This document shows, piece by piece, positions 47,266 to 59,343 of a stretch of DNA of 64,000 nt. Both the position numbers and the translations under genes were made by a program. The notes under the pieces were generated by a model, which did no database searches, was not told where the DNA came from, and worked only from the letters and a program-made list of their open reading frames with translations. The DNA lies in assembly GCF_001029435.1 (NCBI RefSeq), contig NZ_LDOV01000031.1:1-64000 (forward strand), read 5' to 3'. Each line of letters begins with the position of its first letter. The first letter of the stretch is position 1. The DNA is from Photobacterium aphoticum (GTDB taxonomy: Bacteria; Pseudomonadota; Gammaproteobacteria; Enterobacterales; Vibrionaceae).

Positions 47266-47268
47266 ATC

Positions 47269-49155
47269 TCACTTTTCAATATTGAGGCAGTTTATGCAGA
47301 AGGCATATTGCCCTTTTGGATCGTTGAAGTTACCAAGGGTGGTAAGGTCTGTTACAACCTGTTGAGAAACCGGTTGCAAAGCCTCCGGTACACTTCCCCA
47401 CATGGCTTCGGTGATCCACAATTTAGCCTGACCAGAAATGTCTTTCATAAACATCTCGAACGGTGACAATGGTTGCTTCATCCATTCAATCTGGTAGTTA
47501 TCACCGATATCTGCCAATTCAGCAGCACTGTCTACTGCGTCATCAAAGTCACCTAAGGCGTCAACCAGACCCAGTTTCAAGGCATCCTGACCGGTCCACA
47601 CGCGACCTTGCGCCACTTTGTCAGCTTGCTCCAGCGTCATGTGACGGCTCTGGCTCACTAGATTGATAAAGCGGTGGTAGCCGTTTTCAATGCTGATTTG
47701 GAATAGTTCTGACACACCCTCTGGCAACTCTCGCGTCACACCGACACCGGCAAACGGGGTGGTGCCCACACCGTCACTGTATACGCCCATTTTTTCCAAC
47801 CCTTTCTCAAAGGTGGTCATGATGGCAAAGATACCGATAGAGCCGGTGATGGTAGTCGGTTGTGCCATGATCTTATCGGCGCTGGCTGAAATCCAGTAAC
47901 CGCCAGAGGCTGCAACGCTCGACATCGAAACCACAACCGGCTTACCGGCTGCTTTTAGGGCATCCACTTCATTACGGATCACTTCAGAGGCAAAAGCACT
48001 GCCCCCTGGACTGTCAACACGCAGTACTACGGCTTTCACATTTTCATCAAAACGGGCATTGCGCAGTAACGCAGCGGTGGTGTCGCCACCCACATTGTTG
48101 TTTTGCTGAGGACCATCCATGATGGCACCGCTCGCCACGACCACGGCCACCTGATTCACGGATGCGGTTTGATCCAGCTCGTCACCTTCAGGGGCGATCA
48201 TCGGATCCTTCACCGTTGGCTGGTAATCGTAGTAACTGATTTGATTAAAGCTGTGTTCCTTGTTGTCGCCGAACAGATCCATCAAACGCTGACGCAAGGC
48301 CGGGCGGCTCAGCAGTTCATCCACCAAACCTTGGTTAAGGTTCAGTTGTGCCCAGTCACCGTCGACGGCTTTGAATTGCTCAATCAGGGTGTCCAACTTC
48401 GGTGTCATGACGCTCGCGTCAATCTCGCGGTTGGCGGCTACGTCGCTGGTGTATGCGCCCCATAATTGGTTCAGCCATACACTGTTGGCTTCACGGGCCG
48501 CGTCAGACATGCCGTCTAACGTGTACGGTTCAACAAACGACTTGTAGGTACCGACACGGAACACATGGGTATTGACGTTGAGCTTTTCCAGTAAGCTTTT
48601 GTAGTAAAGGCTGTATGTACCGTAACCCTGTAGCATCACGCCACCGTCCGGCGCCATGTAAATGGTGTCAGCGTAGCTGGAAAGGTAGTACTGGCTTTGC
48701 TTGTAGTGCTCACCAATGGCGACCACAGGCTTGCCGGTTTGCTTGAATTCGGTAATGGCTTTGGCGATGTAGCGCATCTTGGTCAGGCTGGTTTCCTGCA
48801 TCTCTTTCAGATTCAGTACCAGGCCGGTAATGCGGTCATCTTTTGCTGCGGCACGAATGGTATCGACGACGTCAAACAGCACGGTCTCTTGTGCAGGTGG
48901 TTGACCAAGGGCACCTTTTACCAGTTCGTTGTAAGCATTGACCGGGGTTTGGCGTTCAACAATCGGGCCGGAGATATCCAGTACCAGCGCCGCCTTTTCT
49001 GGCAGTTCTGGGCCTTTTGAGCTTTCATTAAAGATGAATAGCCATGCACCAATGACGACGAAAAACAGCAGGTTGGTGATCACCTGACGTAATATATTGA
49101 TGCCTTTCCCTATCCAACCAAAAAGCTTTCCTATTCCTTTAAAGATCACTTTCAT
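47269..49155 (-). CDS. sppA: Signal peptide peptidase SppA, 67K type
   Basis: Inner-membrane serine/lysine protease that degrades cleaved signal peptides. It has 628 residues with one N-terminal membrane anchor at about 25-43. The long form has two peptidase-like halves; the likely catalytic Lys205 is in GTYKSFVEP and Ser417 in SVAASGGYW. The C-terminus ends with a short Cys-containing tail (FCINCLNIEK) that I do not recognise from E. coli. Transcribed divergently from fadH. Confidence 0.94.
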   Translation of the reverse strand: MKVIFKGIGKLFGWIGKGINILRQVITNLLFFVVIGAWLFIFNESSKGPELPEKAALVLDISGPIVERQTPVNAYNELVKGALGQPPAQETVLFDVVDTIRAAAKDDRITGLVLNLKEMQETSLTKMRYIAKAITEFKQTGKPVVAIGEHYKQSQYYLSSYADTIYMAPDGGVMLQGYGTYSLYYKSLLEKLNVNTHVFRVGTYKSFVEPYTLDGMSDAAREANSVWLNQLWGAYTSDVAANREIDASVMTPKLDTLIEQFKAVDGDWAQLNLNQGLVDELLSRPALRQRLMDLFGDNKEHSFNQISYYDYQPTVKDPMIAPEGDELDQTASVNQVAVVVASGAIMDGPQQNNNVGGDTTAALLRNARFDENVKAVVLRVDSPGGSAFASEVIRNEVDALKAAGKPVVVSMSSVAASGGYWISASADKIMAQPTTITGSIGIFAIMTTFEKGLEKMGVYSDGVGTTPFAGVGVTRELPEGVSELFQISIENGYHRFINLVSQSRHMTLEQADKVAQGRVWTGQDALKLGLVDALGDFDDAVDSAAELADIGDNYQIEWMKQPLSPFEMFMKDISGQAKLWITEAMWGSVPEALQPVSQQVVTDLTTLGNFNDPKGQYAFCINCLNIEK

Positions 49156-49259
49156 TGATATTCCTGAATAATTATGACTTGTGATGTATAACGTCCATCC
49201 TAACCGAGTAGACCACCAATTTCAGTAATAATTCCTACTGAAGTCAGTGAGTAGCGTGA

Positions 49260-51419
<2,160 letters not shown>

Positions 51420-51503
51420 CCCCTGTAGATTGCATGGATTTACCCGTTATTGAATGTGATAGGGTAACGTAAAGAGCATAAACATGAAGTTTGCGAGGTA
51501 GTT

Positions 51504-52055
51504 ATGGATGCATTGGCCTTATTGTTGAATCGTCGGTCATTACCCAAAATGATCGCCCCTGCCCCGGAAGGGGAAGCGTTGGATGCGATTTTTCGGGCGG
51601 GGTTACGCGCGCCGGATCATGCGGGATTGACCCCGTGGCGATTTATTGTGTCGCAAGGCGAAGGCTTGGATCGCTTATCCGGCATCTTACAATCAGCGGC
51701 TCAAGAGGACGGAGCCGATGAAGCAACGGTTGAAAAAGCCAGCCGCTCACCGTACCGAGCGCCGATGGTCATTACCGTGGTAGCAAAAGTAACAGCACAC
51801 GATAAAGTGCCGACCATTGAACAGTACTTGTCGGCCGGGTGTGCCGCACATGCCATGCAAATGGCGGCAGTGGCGCAGGGCTTTGCCGCATTTTGGCGTA
51901 CCGGAAAGTGGGCGTATCACAACGTGGTGCGTGAGGCACTGGGCGTGTCCGGTGATGACATGATTGTGGGATTTTTGTATCTTGGCTCTGCCGGATGCCG
52001 TGATGCCAAGGCGCCAGAGCGGGATTTAGCACAATTTGTCGAATATCTCGCGTAA
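51504..52055 (+). CDS. ydjA: YdjA-like nitroreductase family protein
   Basis: FMN-binding nitroreductase fold, 183 residues, the same length as E. coli YdjA. LLNRRSLPKM near the start and LRAPDHAGLTPWRF bind flavin; AAFWRTGKW follows. The physiological substrate is unknown. As in E. coli, it sits immediately before selD. Confidence 0.9.
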   Translation: MDALALLLNRRSLPKMIAPAPEGEALDAIFRAGLRAPDHAGLTPWRFIVSQGEGLDRLSGILQSAAQEDGADEATVEKASRSPYRAPMVITVVAKVTAHDKVPTIEQYLSAGCAAHAMQMAAVAQGFAAFWRTGKWAYHNVVREALGVSGDDMIVGFLYLGSAGCRDAKAPERDLAQFVEYLA

Positions 52056-52091
52056 TACGCCCTCAAAGGGATAAATTCGTTTGATTATGCG

Positions 52092-52122
52092 CAAAGGGAA
52101 GCCATTTTGGCTTCCCTTTTTG
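52092..52122 (+). terminator. Terminator downstream of ydjA
   Basis: AAAGGGAAGCC pairs with GGCTTCCCTTT around ATTTT, then Ts. It separates ydjA from selD. Confidence 0.87.
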
Positions 52123-52194
52123 CCCCTGATGGATGACAGGATCCGGTGGCAGGAGTAGAATCCTCCGCTTCTTGTCATTTTATCGGAGCGTGTC

Positions 52195-53235
52195 ATGGAA
52201 AATGTTCGCCTTACCCAATACAGCCACGGTGCAGGATGTGGTTGTAAAATCTCACCTCAAGTGCTTGATACTATTCTTAAAACTCAAATCGCTCCGTTCG
52301 CTGACCCTAACCTGCTGGTAGGGAACGAAAGTAAAGATGACGCAGCGGTATACGATCTTGGCAATGGCACGGCGGTGATCAGCACCACGGATTTCTTCAT
52401 GCCAATCGTGGATGACCCGTATGATTTTGGCCGTATCGCGGCGACGAACGCGATCAGCGACATCTATGCCATGGGCGGTAAGCCAATCATGGCGATTGCG
52501 ATTCTGGGCTGGCCTGTGAACGTATTGCCACCTGAAATCGCGCAAAAAGTGATTGAAGGCGGTCGTGCCGTATGCCGTGAAGCGGGCATCTCTCTGGCGG
52601 GCGGTCACTCGATTGATGCACCAGAGCCAATTTTCGGCTTGGCTGTGACCGGTATCGTAGATACGGATCGCGTGAAGCGTAACAACCAGGCGGAAGCGGG
52701 CTGTAAACTGTACCTGACCAAGCCGCTAGGTATCGGTGTACTAACCACAGCAGAGAAAAAATCCCTGCTAAAAGAAGAGCACCAGGGTTTGGCACGTGAT
52801 TGGATGTGCAAACTGAACAAGCCGGGCGAAACCTTTGCTGATATCGCAGGCGTAAAAGCCATGACTGACGTGACCGGTTTTGGTCTGATGGGTCACCTGA
52901 ACGAAATCTGTGAAGGCAGCGGTCTGAAAGCCACCATCCAGTTTGATCAGATCCCACACCTGCCAGGCGTGTTTGACTACATTGCACAAGGCAGCGTACC
53001 GGGCGGCACAACCCGTAACTTTGACAGCTACGGTTACCGTGTGGGTGCCATGACCGATGAGCAAAAAGCCCTGCTTTGCGATCCTCAAACTTCTGGCGGT
53101 TTGCTGTTGGCGGTCACGCCGGATGCCGAAGAGGCAGTAAAAGCCGCTGCTGAGCAGCACGGTATTACGTTGAATGCCATTGGTGAATTATTTGACGCGA
53201 CGGATAGCGACACTGTATTGATTGAGATCCGCTAA
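52195..53235 (+). CDS. selD: Selenophosphate synthetase SelD
   Basis: Makes selenophosphate from selenide and ATP, the selenium donor for selenocysteine and selenouridine. It has 346 residues. The N-terminal GAGCGCK holds Cys15 and Lys18, equivalent to the essential E. coli Cys17 and Lys20; the active site uses Cys, not selenocysteine. [18 protein letters not shown] is conserved. Its stop is two bases before mnmH, so the pair is one operon. No selA, selB or selC is in this window. Confidence 0.96.
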   Translation: MENVRLTQYSHGAGCGCKISPQVLDTILKTQIAPFADPNLLVGNESKDDAAVYDLGNGTAVISTTDFFMPIVDDPYDFGRIAATNAISDIYAMGGKPIMAIAILGWPVNVLPPEIAQKVIEGGRAVCREAGISLAGGHSIDAPEPIFGLAVTGIVDTDRVKRNNQAEAGCKLYLTKPLGIGVLTTAEKKSLLKEEHQGLARDWMCKLNKPGETFADIAGVKAMTDVTGFGLMGHLNEICEGSGLKATIQFDQIPHLPGVFDYIAQGSVPGGTTRNFDSYGYRVGAMTDEQKALLCDPQTSGGLLLAVTPDAEEAVKAAAEQHGITLNAIGELFDATDSDTVLIEIR

Positions 53236-53237
53236 TC

Positions 53238-54326
53238 ATGTCCCGTCCAAACTGTGAAGATTTTAAACAACTGTTCCTTAACGATACCCCGTTGATGGAC
53301 ATGCGTGCACCGGTTGAATTTGAACAAGGTGCATTCCCGACCTCTCACAACCGTCCATTAATGACGGACTGTGAGCGTAAAGCGGTCGGTACGTGTTACA
53401 AAGAACAAGGCCAAGACGCCGCGATTGCATTGGGTCACCAGTTGGTGAACGGCGATGTCAAAGCCGAGCGAGTGGCACAGTGGAAAGCGTTTTGTGAAGC
53501 GAACCCGAACGGGTATTTGTACTGTTTCCGTGGCGGCTTGCGTTCACGCATCACTCAGCAATGGTTGAAAGAAGCGGGCATTGATTTCCCGATGGTTGTC
53601 GGTGGTTACAAAGCGCTACGCCGTTTTCTGATTGATACCATTGATGCGGTGGCGGCTCAGCCAATGACGCTGATTGGTGGTAACACCGGTTGCGGCAAAA
53701 CGTTGATGTTGCATGAGCTGGCAAACGGCATCGATTTGGAAGGCGCGGCGAACCACCGTGGCTCATCATTCGGTCGCTATGTGACAGCGCAGCGTACGCA
53801 AATTGCGTTTGAAAACGTACTGGCCGTCGAAATGCTGAAAAAGCAGGAAGCGGGTGCGAAGCACTTTGTGTTTGAAGATGAAGGCAAAGTCATCGGTTCG
53901 GTGAGTACGCCATTATCGATTCACCAAGCGATGCAGGCAGCACCGATTGCGATTGTCGACGATCCGATGGAAGTGCGTTTAGCCCGTCTGACAGATGACT
54001 ATGTGATCCGCATGCAACGTGATTTCTGTGAAACGTACGGTGAGGAAGAAGGCTGGCAGCTGTTTACGGAGTATCTGGCGCGTGGCATGTTCAGTATTCG
54101 TAAGCGCTTGGGCTTAGAGCGTTACGAAGAATTGCTGGCAACGCAGCAGGCGGCAGTGCAAACCATGCAGGCGACCGGTTCACTGGACGGCCATGAAGCG
54201 TGGCTGAAGCCGTTGCTTGAGCAGTACTACGATCCGATGTACACCTACCAGTTGAGCAAAAAAGCCGATCGTATTGTCTTCCGAGGCGATTACGCCACGG
54301 TACGTGAGTGGTTGGCAGCACGCTAA
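53238..54326 (+). CDS. mnmH: tRNA 2-selenouridine synthase MnmH (SelU)
   Basis: Replaces the sulphur of 2-thiouridine at tRNA wobble position 34 with selenium from selenophosphate. It has 362 residues. An N-terminal rhodanese domain has catalytic Cys96 in YCFRGGLRS; a P-loop domain has GGNTGCGKT at about 147-155. It is directly downstream of selD, its donor enzyme, and the operon ends in a strong terminator. Confidence 0.95.
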   Translation: MSRPNCEDFKQLFLNDTPLMDMRAPVEFEQGAFPTSHNRPLMTDCERKAVGTCYKEQGQDAAIALGHQLVNGDVKAERVAQWKAFCEANPNGYLYCFRGGLRSRITQQWLKEAGIDFPMVVGGYKALRRFLIDTIDAVAAQPMTLIGGNTGCGKTLMLHELANGIDLEGAANHRGSSFGRYVTAQRTQIAFENVLAVEMLKKQEAGAKHFVFEDEGKVIGSVSTPLSIHQAMQAAPIAIVDDPMEVRLARLTDDYVIRMQRDFCETYGEEEGWQLFTEYLARGMFSIRKRLGLERYEELLATQQAAVQTMQATGSLDGHEAWLKPLLEQYYDPMYTYQLSKKADRIVFRGDYATVREWLAAR

Positions 54327-54365
54327 GCACGAACACGACGTATCGACGACAGCGCGTTAAGCATT

Positions 54366-54408
54366 AAAAAACACCCCGTGATCAGGTTTTGATCACGGGG
54401 TGTTTTTT
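54366..54408. terminator. Bidirectional terminator mnmH / glucosaminidase
   Basis: A 19-base-pair stem containing ACACCCCGTGATCA and TGATCACGGGGTGT, with A6 and T7 flanks, between converging genes. Confidence 0.95.
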
Positions 54409-54452
54409 TATCAATCGATTGTGTGATTAATACGGTTCAATCACAGGCTTGA

Positions 54453-55283
54453 TTAAGCGGCATTCACAGGTGGCATGTACTGGCGATCATCGTGGATCAT
54501 GGCACGGATTTCCTGCACATACTTCTCACCGATTTGGGAGTAGTGGATCAGTCCTTGTGCCATCGCATTGGCGGCCGCATCAGACGTGATCGGTGTGCCC
54601 GCAGCGCGTTGCTCGGCGCGAATATCACGCAGTGCCTGATAGGCTGGGTTGGTGTTCACATTGGTGAAGTAGGCATCGACAGCGGCTTGCGTATTGGCAA
54701 AACGCTGTACTTCATGGAAGTGGCCGCCTTTTTCCTGATGCGGGAATAAGCCACAGCCTTGGGTGTAACACCATTGGCCAAAGTAATTGTTGGCTTCAAC
54801 CGCAAAACGGGACGTGCCCCAAGCCGATTCAATGGCCGCTTGGCTCATCACCAATGCCGCTGGAATTTGATCCACGCGAGCCAGGATGGCTTGTTGCCAG
54901 GCCGCATTCACACCCGCTGTCGGGATAGGCAACTGGTACTGAGAAGCGATGTTTTCCAGAAATTCTGTGGGTGCATTACCACCGTGTGAAGGCGCCGGAT
55001 GCTGGGTAAAATAGTGTTCTAACAACCCTCGGTTATGTGCAATCGTACTGTTTTCGCGGTCAATCATTGGCTGCAAGTAGGCGAAAAAGGCCGTTTTCTT
55101 TTGTTTGACATCGCCCATCGCGGCGAAATCCGGCTTATCGCTTGGCAGTGTGATATGTGTATGCGAGGTCACGTGATGTGCGTGGGGAGACGTTTGCTCG
55201 GCGCGCACTTTGACGGCATGGATAGCGGTTAAACTGACCGCTGCGGCGAGGGTGATCACGCCAACGGTGGAAACTTTGGTCAT
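54453..55283 (-). CDS. Exported Bax-like glucosaminidase
   Basis: A 276-residue protein with a signal peptide (about 1-30) and a C-terminal glucosaminidase domain like E. coli Bax or the FlgJ muramidase: ALVMSQAAIESAWGTSRFAVEANNYFGQWC has the catalytic Glu in the AAIESAWGTS motif. Probably cleaves peptidoglycan in the periplasm. I chose the ATG at 55283, with AAGGTA upstream, over one nine codons earlier. Confidence 0.87.
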   Translation of the reverse strand: MTKVSTVGVITLAAAVSLTAIHAVKVRAEQTSPHAHHVTSHTHITLPSDKPDFAAMGDVKQKKTAFFAYLQPMIDRENSTIAHNRGLLEHYFTQHPAPSHGGNAPTEFLENIASQYQLPIPTAGVNAAWQQAILARVDQIPAALVMSQAAIESAWGTSRFAVEANNYFGQWCYTQGCGLFPHQEKGGHFHEVQRFANTQAAVDAYFTNVNTNPAYQALRDIRAEQRAAGTPITSDAAANAMAQGLIHYSQIGEKYVQEIRAMIHDDRQYMPPVNAA

Positions 55284-55505
55284 AATGGTTAGTACCTTAA
55301 AAAGACACACCCGAAAGAAGAACTGTACCTTACGCCTATCTTTTTAGGCTATCAAGCATTCCTTTGTGGTATTTGCTCAGGCGTTTATCGCGGGATTACG
55401 GTGGATTTGCGGCGTTTAAACTGTTTTTATATCCAGTATAAATCTTGCTGCCACGACGGCTTTTCGGTACAGTCTCGCTATTCCTGCTACCAAGTGAAAC
55501 TGTGA

Positions 55506-57530
55506 ATGACTCGTTTGTATATTGCTGAAAAGCCTAGCCTCGGCCGCGCGATCGCGGCGGTACTTCCTCGCCCGCATAAAAATAACAATGGTTACATTGA
55601 AGTGGGGAATGGCGATATTGTGACCTGGTGTATCGGTCACTTGCTGGAGCAGGTCGAGCCGGATGCGTACGATGAGAAATACAAAAAGTGGAACTTGGCC
55701 GATTTGCCGATTGTGCCCGAGCAATGGCAACTGAGTCCGCGTAAGTCGGCCAAACAGCAATTAGCCGTGGTCAAAAAGCTGTGCAAGCAAGCGACCGATG
55801 TGGTGCATGCCGGTGACCCGGATCGTGAAGGGCAGTTGCTGGTGGATGAAGTGATTGATTACGTGAAATTGGCGCAGAGCAAGAAAGCGTCGATGCAGCG
55901 TTTGTTGATTTCGGATTTGAACCCGGCGGCTGTGAAGCGCGCCTTGGGTCAGCTGCGTAGTAATCGTGATTTTATCCCGTTGTCTGTGTCCGCGCTGGCG
56001 CGTTCTCGAGCCGACTGGCTGTACGGCATGAACATGACCCGTGCCTATACGTTATTGGGCCAAAAAGGCGGCTATCGTGGCGTGTTGTCAGTGGGTCGTG
56101 TGCAGACCCCGGTACTCGGACTGGTGACCCGCCGTGATGATGAGATCGCCAATTTTGTACCTAAGCCTTTCTATGAGCTGTTTGCCTTGATCCCGTATCA
56201 AGACATGGTGATCCGCGCCAAATGGCAACCGAGTGAAGCGTGTCAGCCTTGGCAGGACGATGATGGCCGTATCCTTAACCGTAAGCTGTGTGAAAACGTC
56301 GTCAGCCGCATTAAAGGCCAACCGGCAGAAGTGAGTGCGGCTGAGCGTAAAGAAACCCGCCAAGCCCCCCCGTTGCCGTATTCTTTGTCTGCCCTGCAAA
56401 TTGATGCGGCCAAGCGTTTTGGCATGAGCGCCGCTGATGTGTTGGCAACGTGTCAGTCGTTGTATGAAAAACACAAGGTGATCACTTATCCGCGTTCCGA
56501 TAGCCGTTATTTGCCGATGGATCATTACCGTCAGGGCGGTGAGGTGTCACAGGCCATTGCCAATACTGAGCCAAAGCTCGCCAATGCGGTCAGCGGGGCT
56601 GATCTGAGCCTGAAATCCAAAGCGTGGAATGATAAGAAAGTGGATGCTCACCACGCCATTATTCCCACGCCTAAAGCGGTGAACCCGGCCAGCCTCAGTG
56701 CCAATGAGCAGAAGATTTACCAGCAGATCGCCCGCCAGTACCTGATGCAATTCTATCTGGCGGCAGTGTACAGTGAGGCGAAACTGGAATTTACCATTGC
56801 GGGTGGCCTGTTTATTGCCCGTGGTCGTCAGCTGATGTCACCGGGCTGGCGTCAATTGCTGGGGCGTGATGACAGTCAGGACGGTGAAGCGGATTTAGCC
56901 GATAAAGTGCCGCCGTTAACGAAAGGCACGATGTTGGTGTGCCAAGATGGCGAGATCAAAGACAAAATGACCGAGCCACCCAAAGCCTTTACTGAAGCAA
57001 CTTTGCTGCAGGCTATGACGGGGATCGCCCGTTTTGTCTCGGATCAATCGCTGAAGAAAATCCTGCGTGATACGGATGGCTTGGGCACCGAAGCGACCCG
57101 TGCCGGTATTTTGGATATTTTGTTTAAACGCCAACTCCTGATGCGTCAAGGCAAAAGTATTCATGCCACCGAAGCAGGGCGCGGATTGATTTATGCGTTG
57201 CCGGATGAAGCGACTTACCCAGATATGACGGCCCATTGGGAGCACCAGTTGCAAGACATGGCGGAGAAAAAGTGTGCCTATAAGCCGTTTATGGATGCCT
57301 TAGAAGCGCAGGTGCATCGTTTGATGACCCAAGTGCAAACCAGTGAAGTACCCAAGAGCCTGATGTCACTGACCTCACCAGAGCCGTTCAAAGGCAAGAA
57401 AGGCGGTTATGCGAAGAAAGGTGGGTATAAGAAAGGGGCAGGTGCCAAATCATCAAGCGGTGGACGTAAAGCCTCAACGGGATCGAAACCTAAAACCGCC
57501 GCCAAGCGCACCCGTAAGCCGCAGTCGTAA
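55506..57530 (+). CDS. topB: DNA topoisomerase III
   Basis: Type IA topoisomerase that decatenates single-stranded and replicating DNA. It has 674 residues. TOPRIM residues: AEKPS and AGDPDREGQLL; nucleophile Tyr328 in VITYPRSDSR, the same number as in E. coli. The last roughly 60 residues are a Lys/Gly/Ser/Thr-rich basic tail with YAKKGGYKKG-type repeats, likely a DNA-binding extension. Confidence 0.96.
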   Translation: MTRLYIAEKPSLGRAIAAVLPRPHKNNNGYIEVGNGDIVTWCIGHLLEQVEPDAYDEKYKKWNLADLPIVPEQWQLSPRKSAKQQLAVVKKLCKQATDVVHAGDPDREGQLLVDEVIDYVKLAQSKKASMQRLLISDLNPAAVKRALGQLRSNRDFIPLSVSALARSRADWLYGMNMTRAYTLLGQKGGYRGVLSVGRVQTPVLGLVTRRDDEIANFVPKPFYELFALIPYQDMVIRAKWQPSEACQPWQDDDGRILNRKLCENVVSRIKGQPAEVSAAERKETRQAPPLPYSLSALQIDAAKRFGMSAADVLATCQSLYEKHKVITYPRSDSRYLPMDHYRQGGEVSQAIANTEPKLANAVSGADLSLKSKAWNDKKVDAHHAIIPTPKAVNPASLSANEQKIYQQIARQYLMQFYLAAVYSEAKLEFTIAGGLFIARGRQLMSPGWRQLLGRDDSQDGEADLADKVPPLTKGTMLVCQDGEIKDKMTEPPKAFTEATLLQAMTGIARFVSDQSLKKILRDTDGLGTEATRAGILDILFKRQLLMRQGKSIHATEAGRGLIYALPDEATYPDMTAHWEHQLQDMAEKKCAYKPFMDALEAQVHRLMTQVQTSEVPKSLMSLTSPEPFKGKKGGYAKKGGYKKGAGAKSSSGGRKASTGSKPKTAAKRTRKPQS

Positions 57531-57598
57531 ACAGCGCTATGCCGAGTAATGTTTATTCCAGTTCCAGTTATCGGGCTCTATAACACCAAGCGATAACA

Positions 57599-57628
57599 AC
57601 AAGGCCGTGATAATGTCACGGCCTTTTT
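57599..57628 (+). terminator. Terminator downstream of topB
   Basis: AAGGCCGTGA and TCACGGCCTT with a TAATG loop and T5 tail. Confidence 0.85.
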
Positions 57629-57652
57629 ATTGGTTATTGCAGCGTATTTTGA

Positions 57653-57666
57653 TTCGAGTTTCGAGT
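57653..57666. repeat. Two heptamer copies TTCGAGT (CTCGAAA on the other strand)
   Basis: TTCGAGT occurs twice in tandem, followed by a decayed TCGAGG copy, directly after the topB terminator. It is the same family as at 31013 and 125-220. Confidence 0.6.
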
Positions 57667-57717
57667 TCCAGGATCGAGGGGCCAAGATATCGCTTCTCTT
57701 TTTCCTGCTCTTCCGTC

Positions 57718-59343
57718 TCACCCAATCACATATTGATTGCGGCCTTTGGATTTCGCTTCATACAACGCGGCATCCGTGCGTTCAAAGAACTTTGTCGGCG
57801 AGATCTGGGCAGAAGGGATCACCGTACAGCCACCCACACTGATGGTGACAATATTGGGTGCGCTGTCCGCCCCGTTTTCTCGCGGGAGTTGCAGGTGCTG
57901 CACCGTCATCAACGCACGCTTGGCGGCATACTTGGCGGCAAAGTTATCTTGCCCCGGCAGTAGCAGCACAAACTCTTCACCGCCGTAGCGGGCAAACAGG
58001 GCACCCGCACGGCGTTCCAGTGACGACAAGGCTTGGGCAATGGCGCGTAAGCAGTCATCTCCGGCAGCATGACCATAGTGGTCGTTGTAATGCTTGAAAT
58101 GGTCGACATCAATCACCAGCAGCGAGATCGGCAATTGGTGTCGCTCTGCCCGGCGCCATTCTTCTATAAAGCGGGTATCGAACATTCGGCGGTTGGCAAC
58201 GCCCGTCAGGGGATCTTGCCGCGACATGATTTCTAGTTGTGCATTCGCCCGCTGTAGTTCGTTGGTGCGTTCTGTGACGCGTTGTTCCAGTTCGGCATTT
58301 AGGGAGATCAGGCTTTCTTCCGCCTTCCGGCGAACGAAATGTTGCGACACCATAAAGCCGAACTGTTTCAGGATGTGCTGCTGGTAGTCATGGATTGGCC
58401 CGCCGCTGATCAGGTTATCACAGGCAATCCAGCCAATAGGGGTATCTTCATCCCACAGTGACAGGTAGGCACTCCAGCCCAGTACTCCCACCGGCTTTAA
58501 GTCGTGAATGATCGGCGTGTTTTTTTCCACCACCAGATATTCTTTGTTCTCCACCGTATGATTGGCAAACCACATGTCAGGAATGGCGGATTCAAAATAG
58601 CGCTCATCCACCGTATTACCTTGTAAATCCGTGCCCCAGGTACCTTGCATACGCCCGTGTTCTTTAAACAGGAAGATCGCAAGGCGATCAATGCACAGTG
58701 CGCGTTTGGCTTCATCGACAGCGGTAAACAGCATGTTGTCCATGGAGGTTGCCCGCCACAGCTTGAACGAGATGTCATGCAACGCCTGCAGTTGCAGGTA
58801 CAGGTTATGCTGTTCATCAAGGCGAATTTGCAGCTCGCGCTCGGCAGTGCGACGACCGGCATGTTCGTCTTGAATGGTTTCATTCACTAACGAGGCATCC
58901 AGTTCAGCCGCAAGCAGGGTCGCCAGTTGGGAAAAATCATCTTCCCGTAAGTGCTCATTGGCGGAGATTTTAGGCAGGTCAATGACAAGACAGCCCATGA
59001 TCACCGAATGGCGTTTGAGGGGCAGCCACACCCGGCGGTTATAGCCGATATCATCAACAAACGGTTCGCCACGGCGTATCGCCTTGGTGATTTGATAGAA
59101 CGGGATCCCGATATAGTCCGGCCACTCGACAGGCGGAAAGTGGTGTGACACTTCCTCGCCGTGCATGGAAAACAACAGTTTCCAGTGAGCCTTGTAGGCA
59201 ACAATCAGTACGGCTTTTTTAACGGCAAAATCCATCGATAAACGATGGCAAATCAGTTCGCTAATGGTGTGTAGGCCGTGTGCTTTTCCCCATTGCGAGA
59301 AGAGATGGTGATAAAAGCGGGTTAGTGGTGCGTGTTGTGCCAA
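57718..59343 (-). CDS. GAF-GAF-GGDEF protein, probable diguanylate cyclase
   Basis: A 541-residue cytosolic protein. Two GAF-like sensor regions (about 25-160 and 190-340), a coiled coil (about 345-380, AELEQRVTERTNELQRANAQLE), and a C-terminal GGDEF domain with an active GGEEF signature at 454-458. The inhibitory I-site position is RAGA (445-448) instead of RxxD, so product inhibition through that site is not expected. It probably makes cyclic di-GMP in response to a small-molecule signal. Confidence 0.9.
   Translation of the reverse strand: MAQHAPLTRFYHHLFSQWGKAHGLHTISELICHRLSMDFAVKKAVLIVAYKAHWKLLFSMHGEEVSHHFPPVEWPDYIGIPFYQITKAIRRGEPFVDDIGYNRRVWLPLKRHSVIMGCLVIDLPKISANEHLREDDFSQLATLLAAELDASLVNETIQDEHAGRRTAERELQIRLDEQHNLYLQLQALHDISFKLWRATSMDNMLFTAVDEAKRALCIDRLAIFLFKEHGRMQGTWGTDLQGNTVDERYFESAIPDMWFANHTVENKEYLVVEKNTPIIHDLKPVGVLGWSAYLSLWDEDTPIGWIACDNLISGGPIHDYQQHILKQFGFMVSQHFVRRKAEESLISLNAELEQRVTERTNELQRANAQLEIMSRQDPLTGVANRRMFDTRFIEEWRRAERHQLPISLLVIDVDHFKHYNDHYGHAAGDDCLRAIAQALSSLERRAGALFARYGGEEFVLLLPGQDNFAAKYAAKRALMTVQHLQLPRENGADSAPNIVTISVGGCTVIPSAQISPTKFFERTDAALYEAKSKGRNQYVIG

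Noticed and set aside
52195..53235. Selenocysteine-containing SelD
   Set aside because: The active-site position is encoded as Cys (GAGCGCK) with no in-frame TGA.
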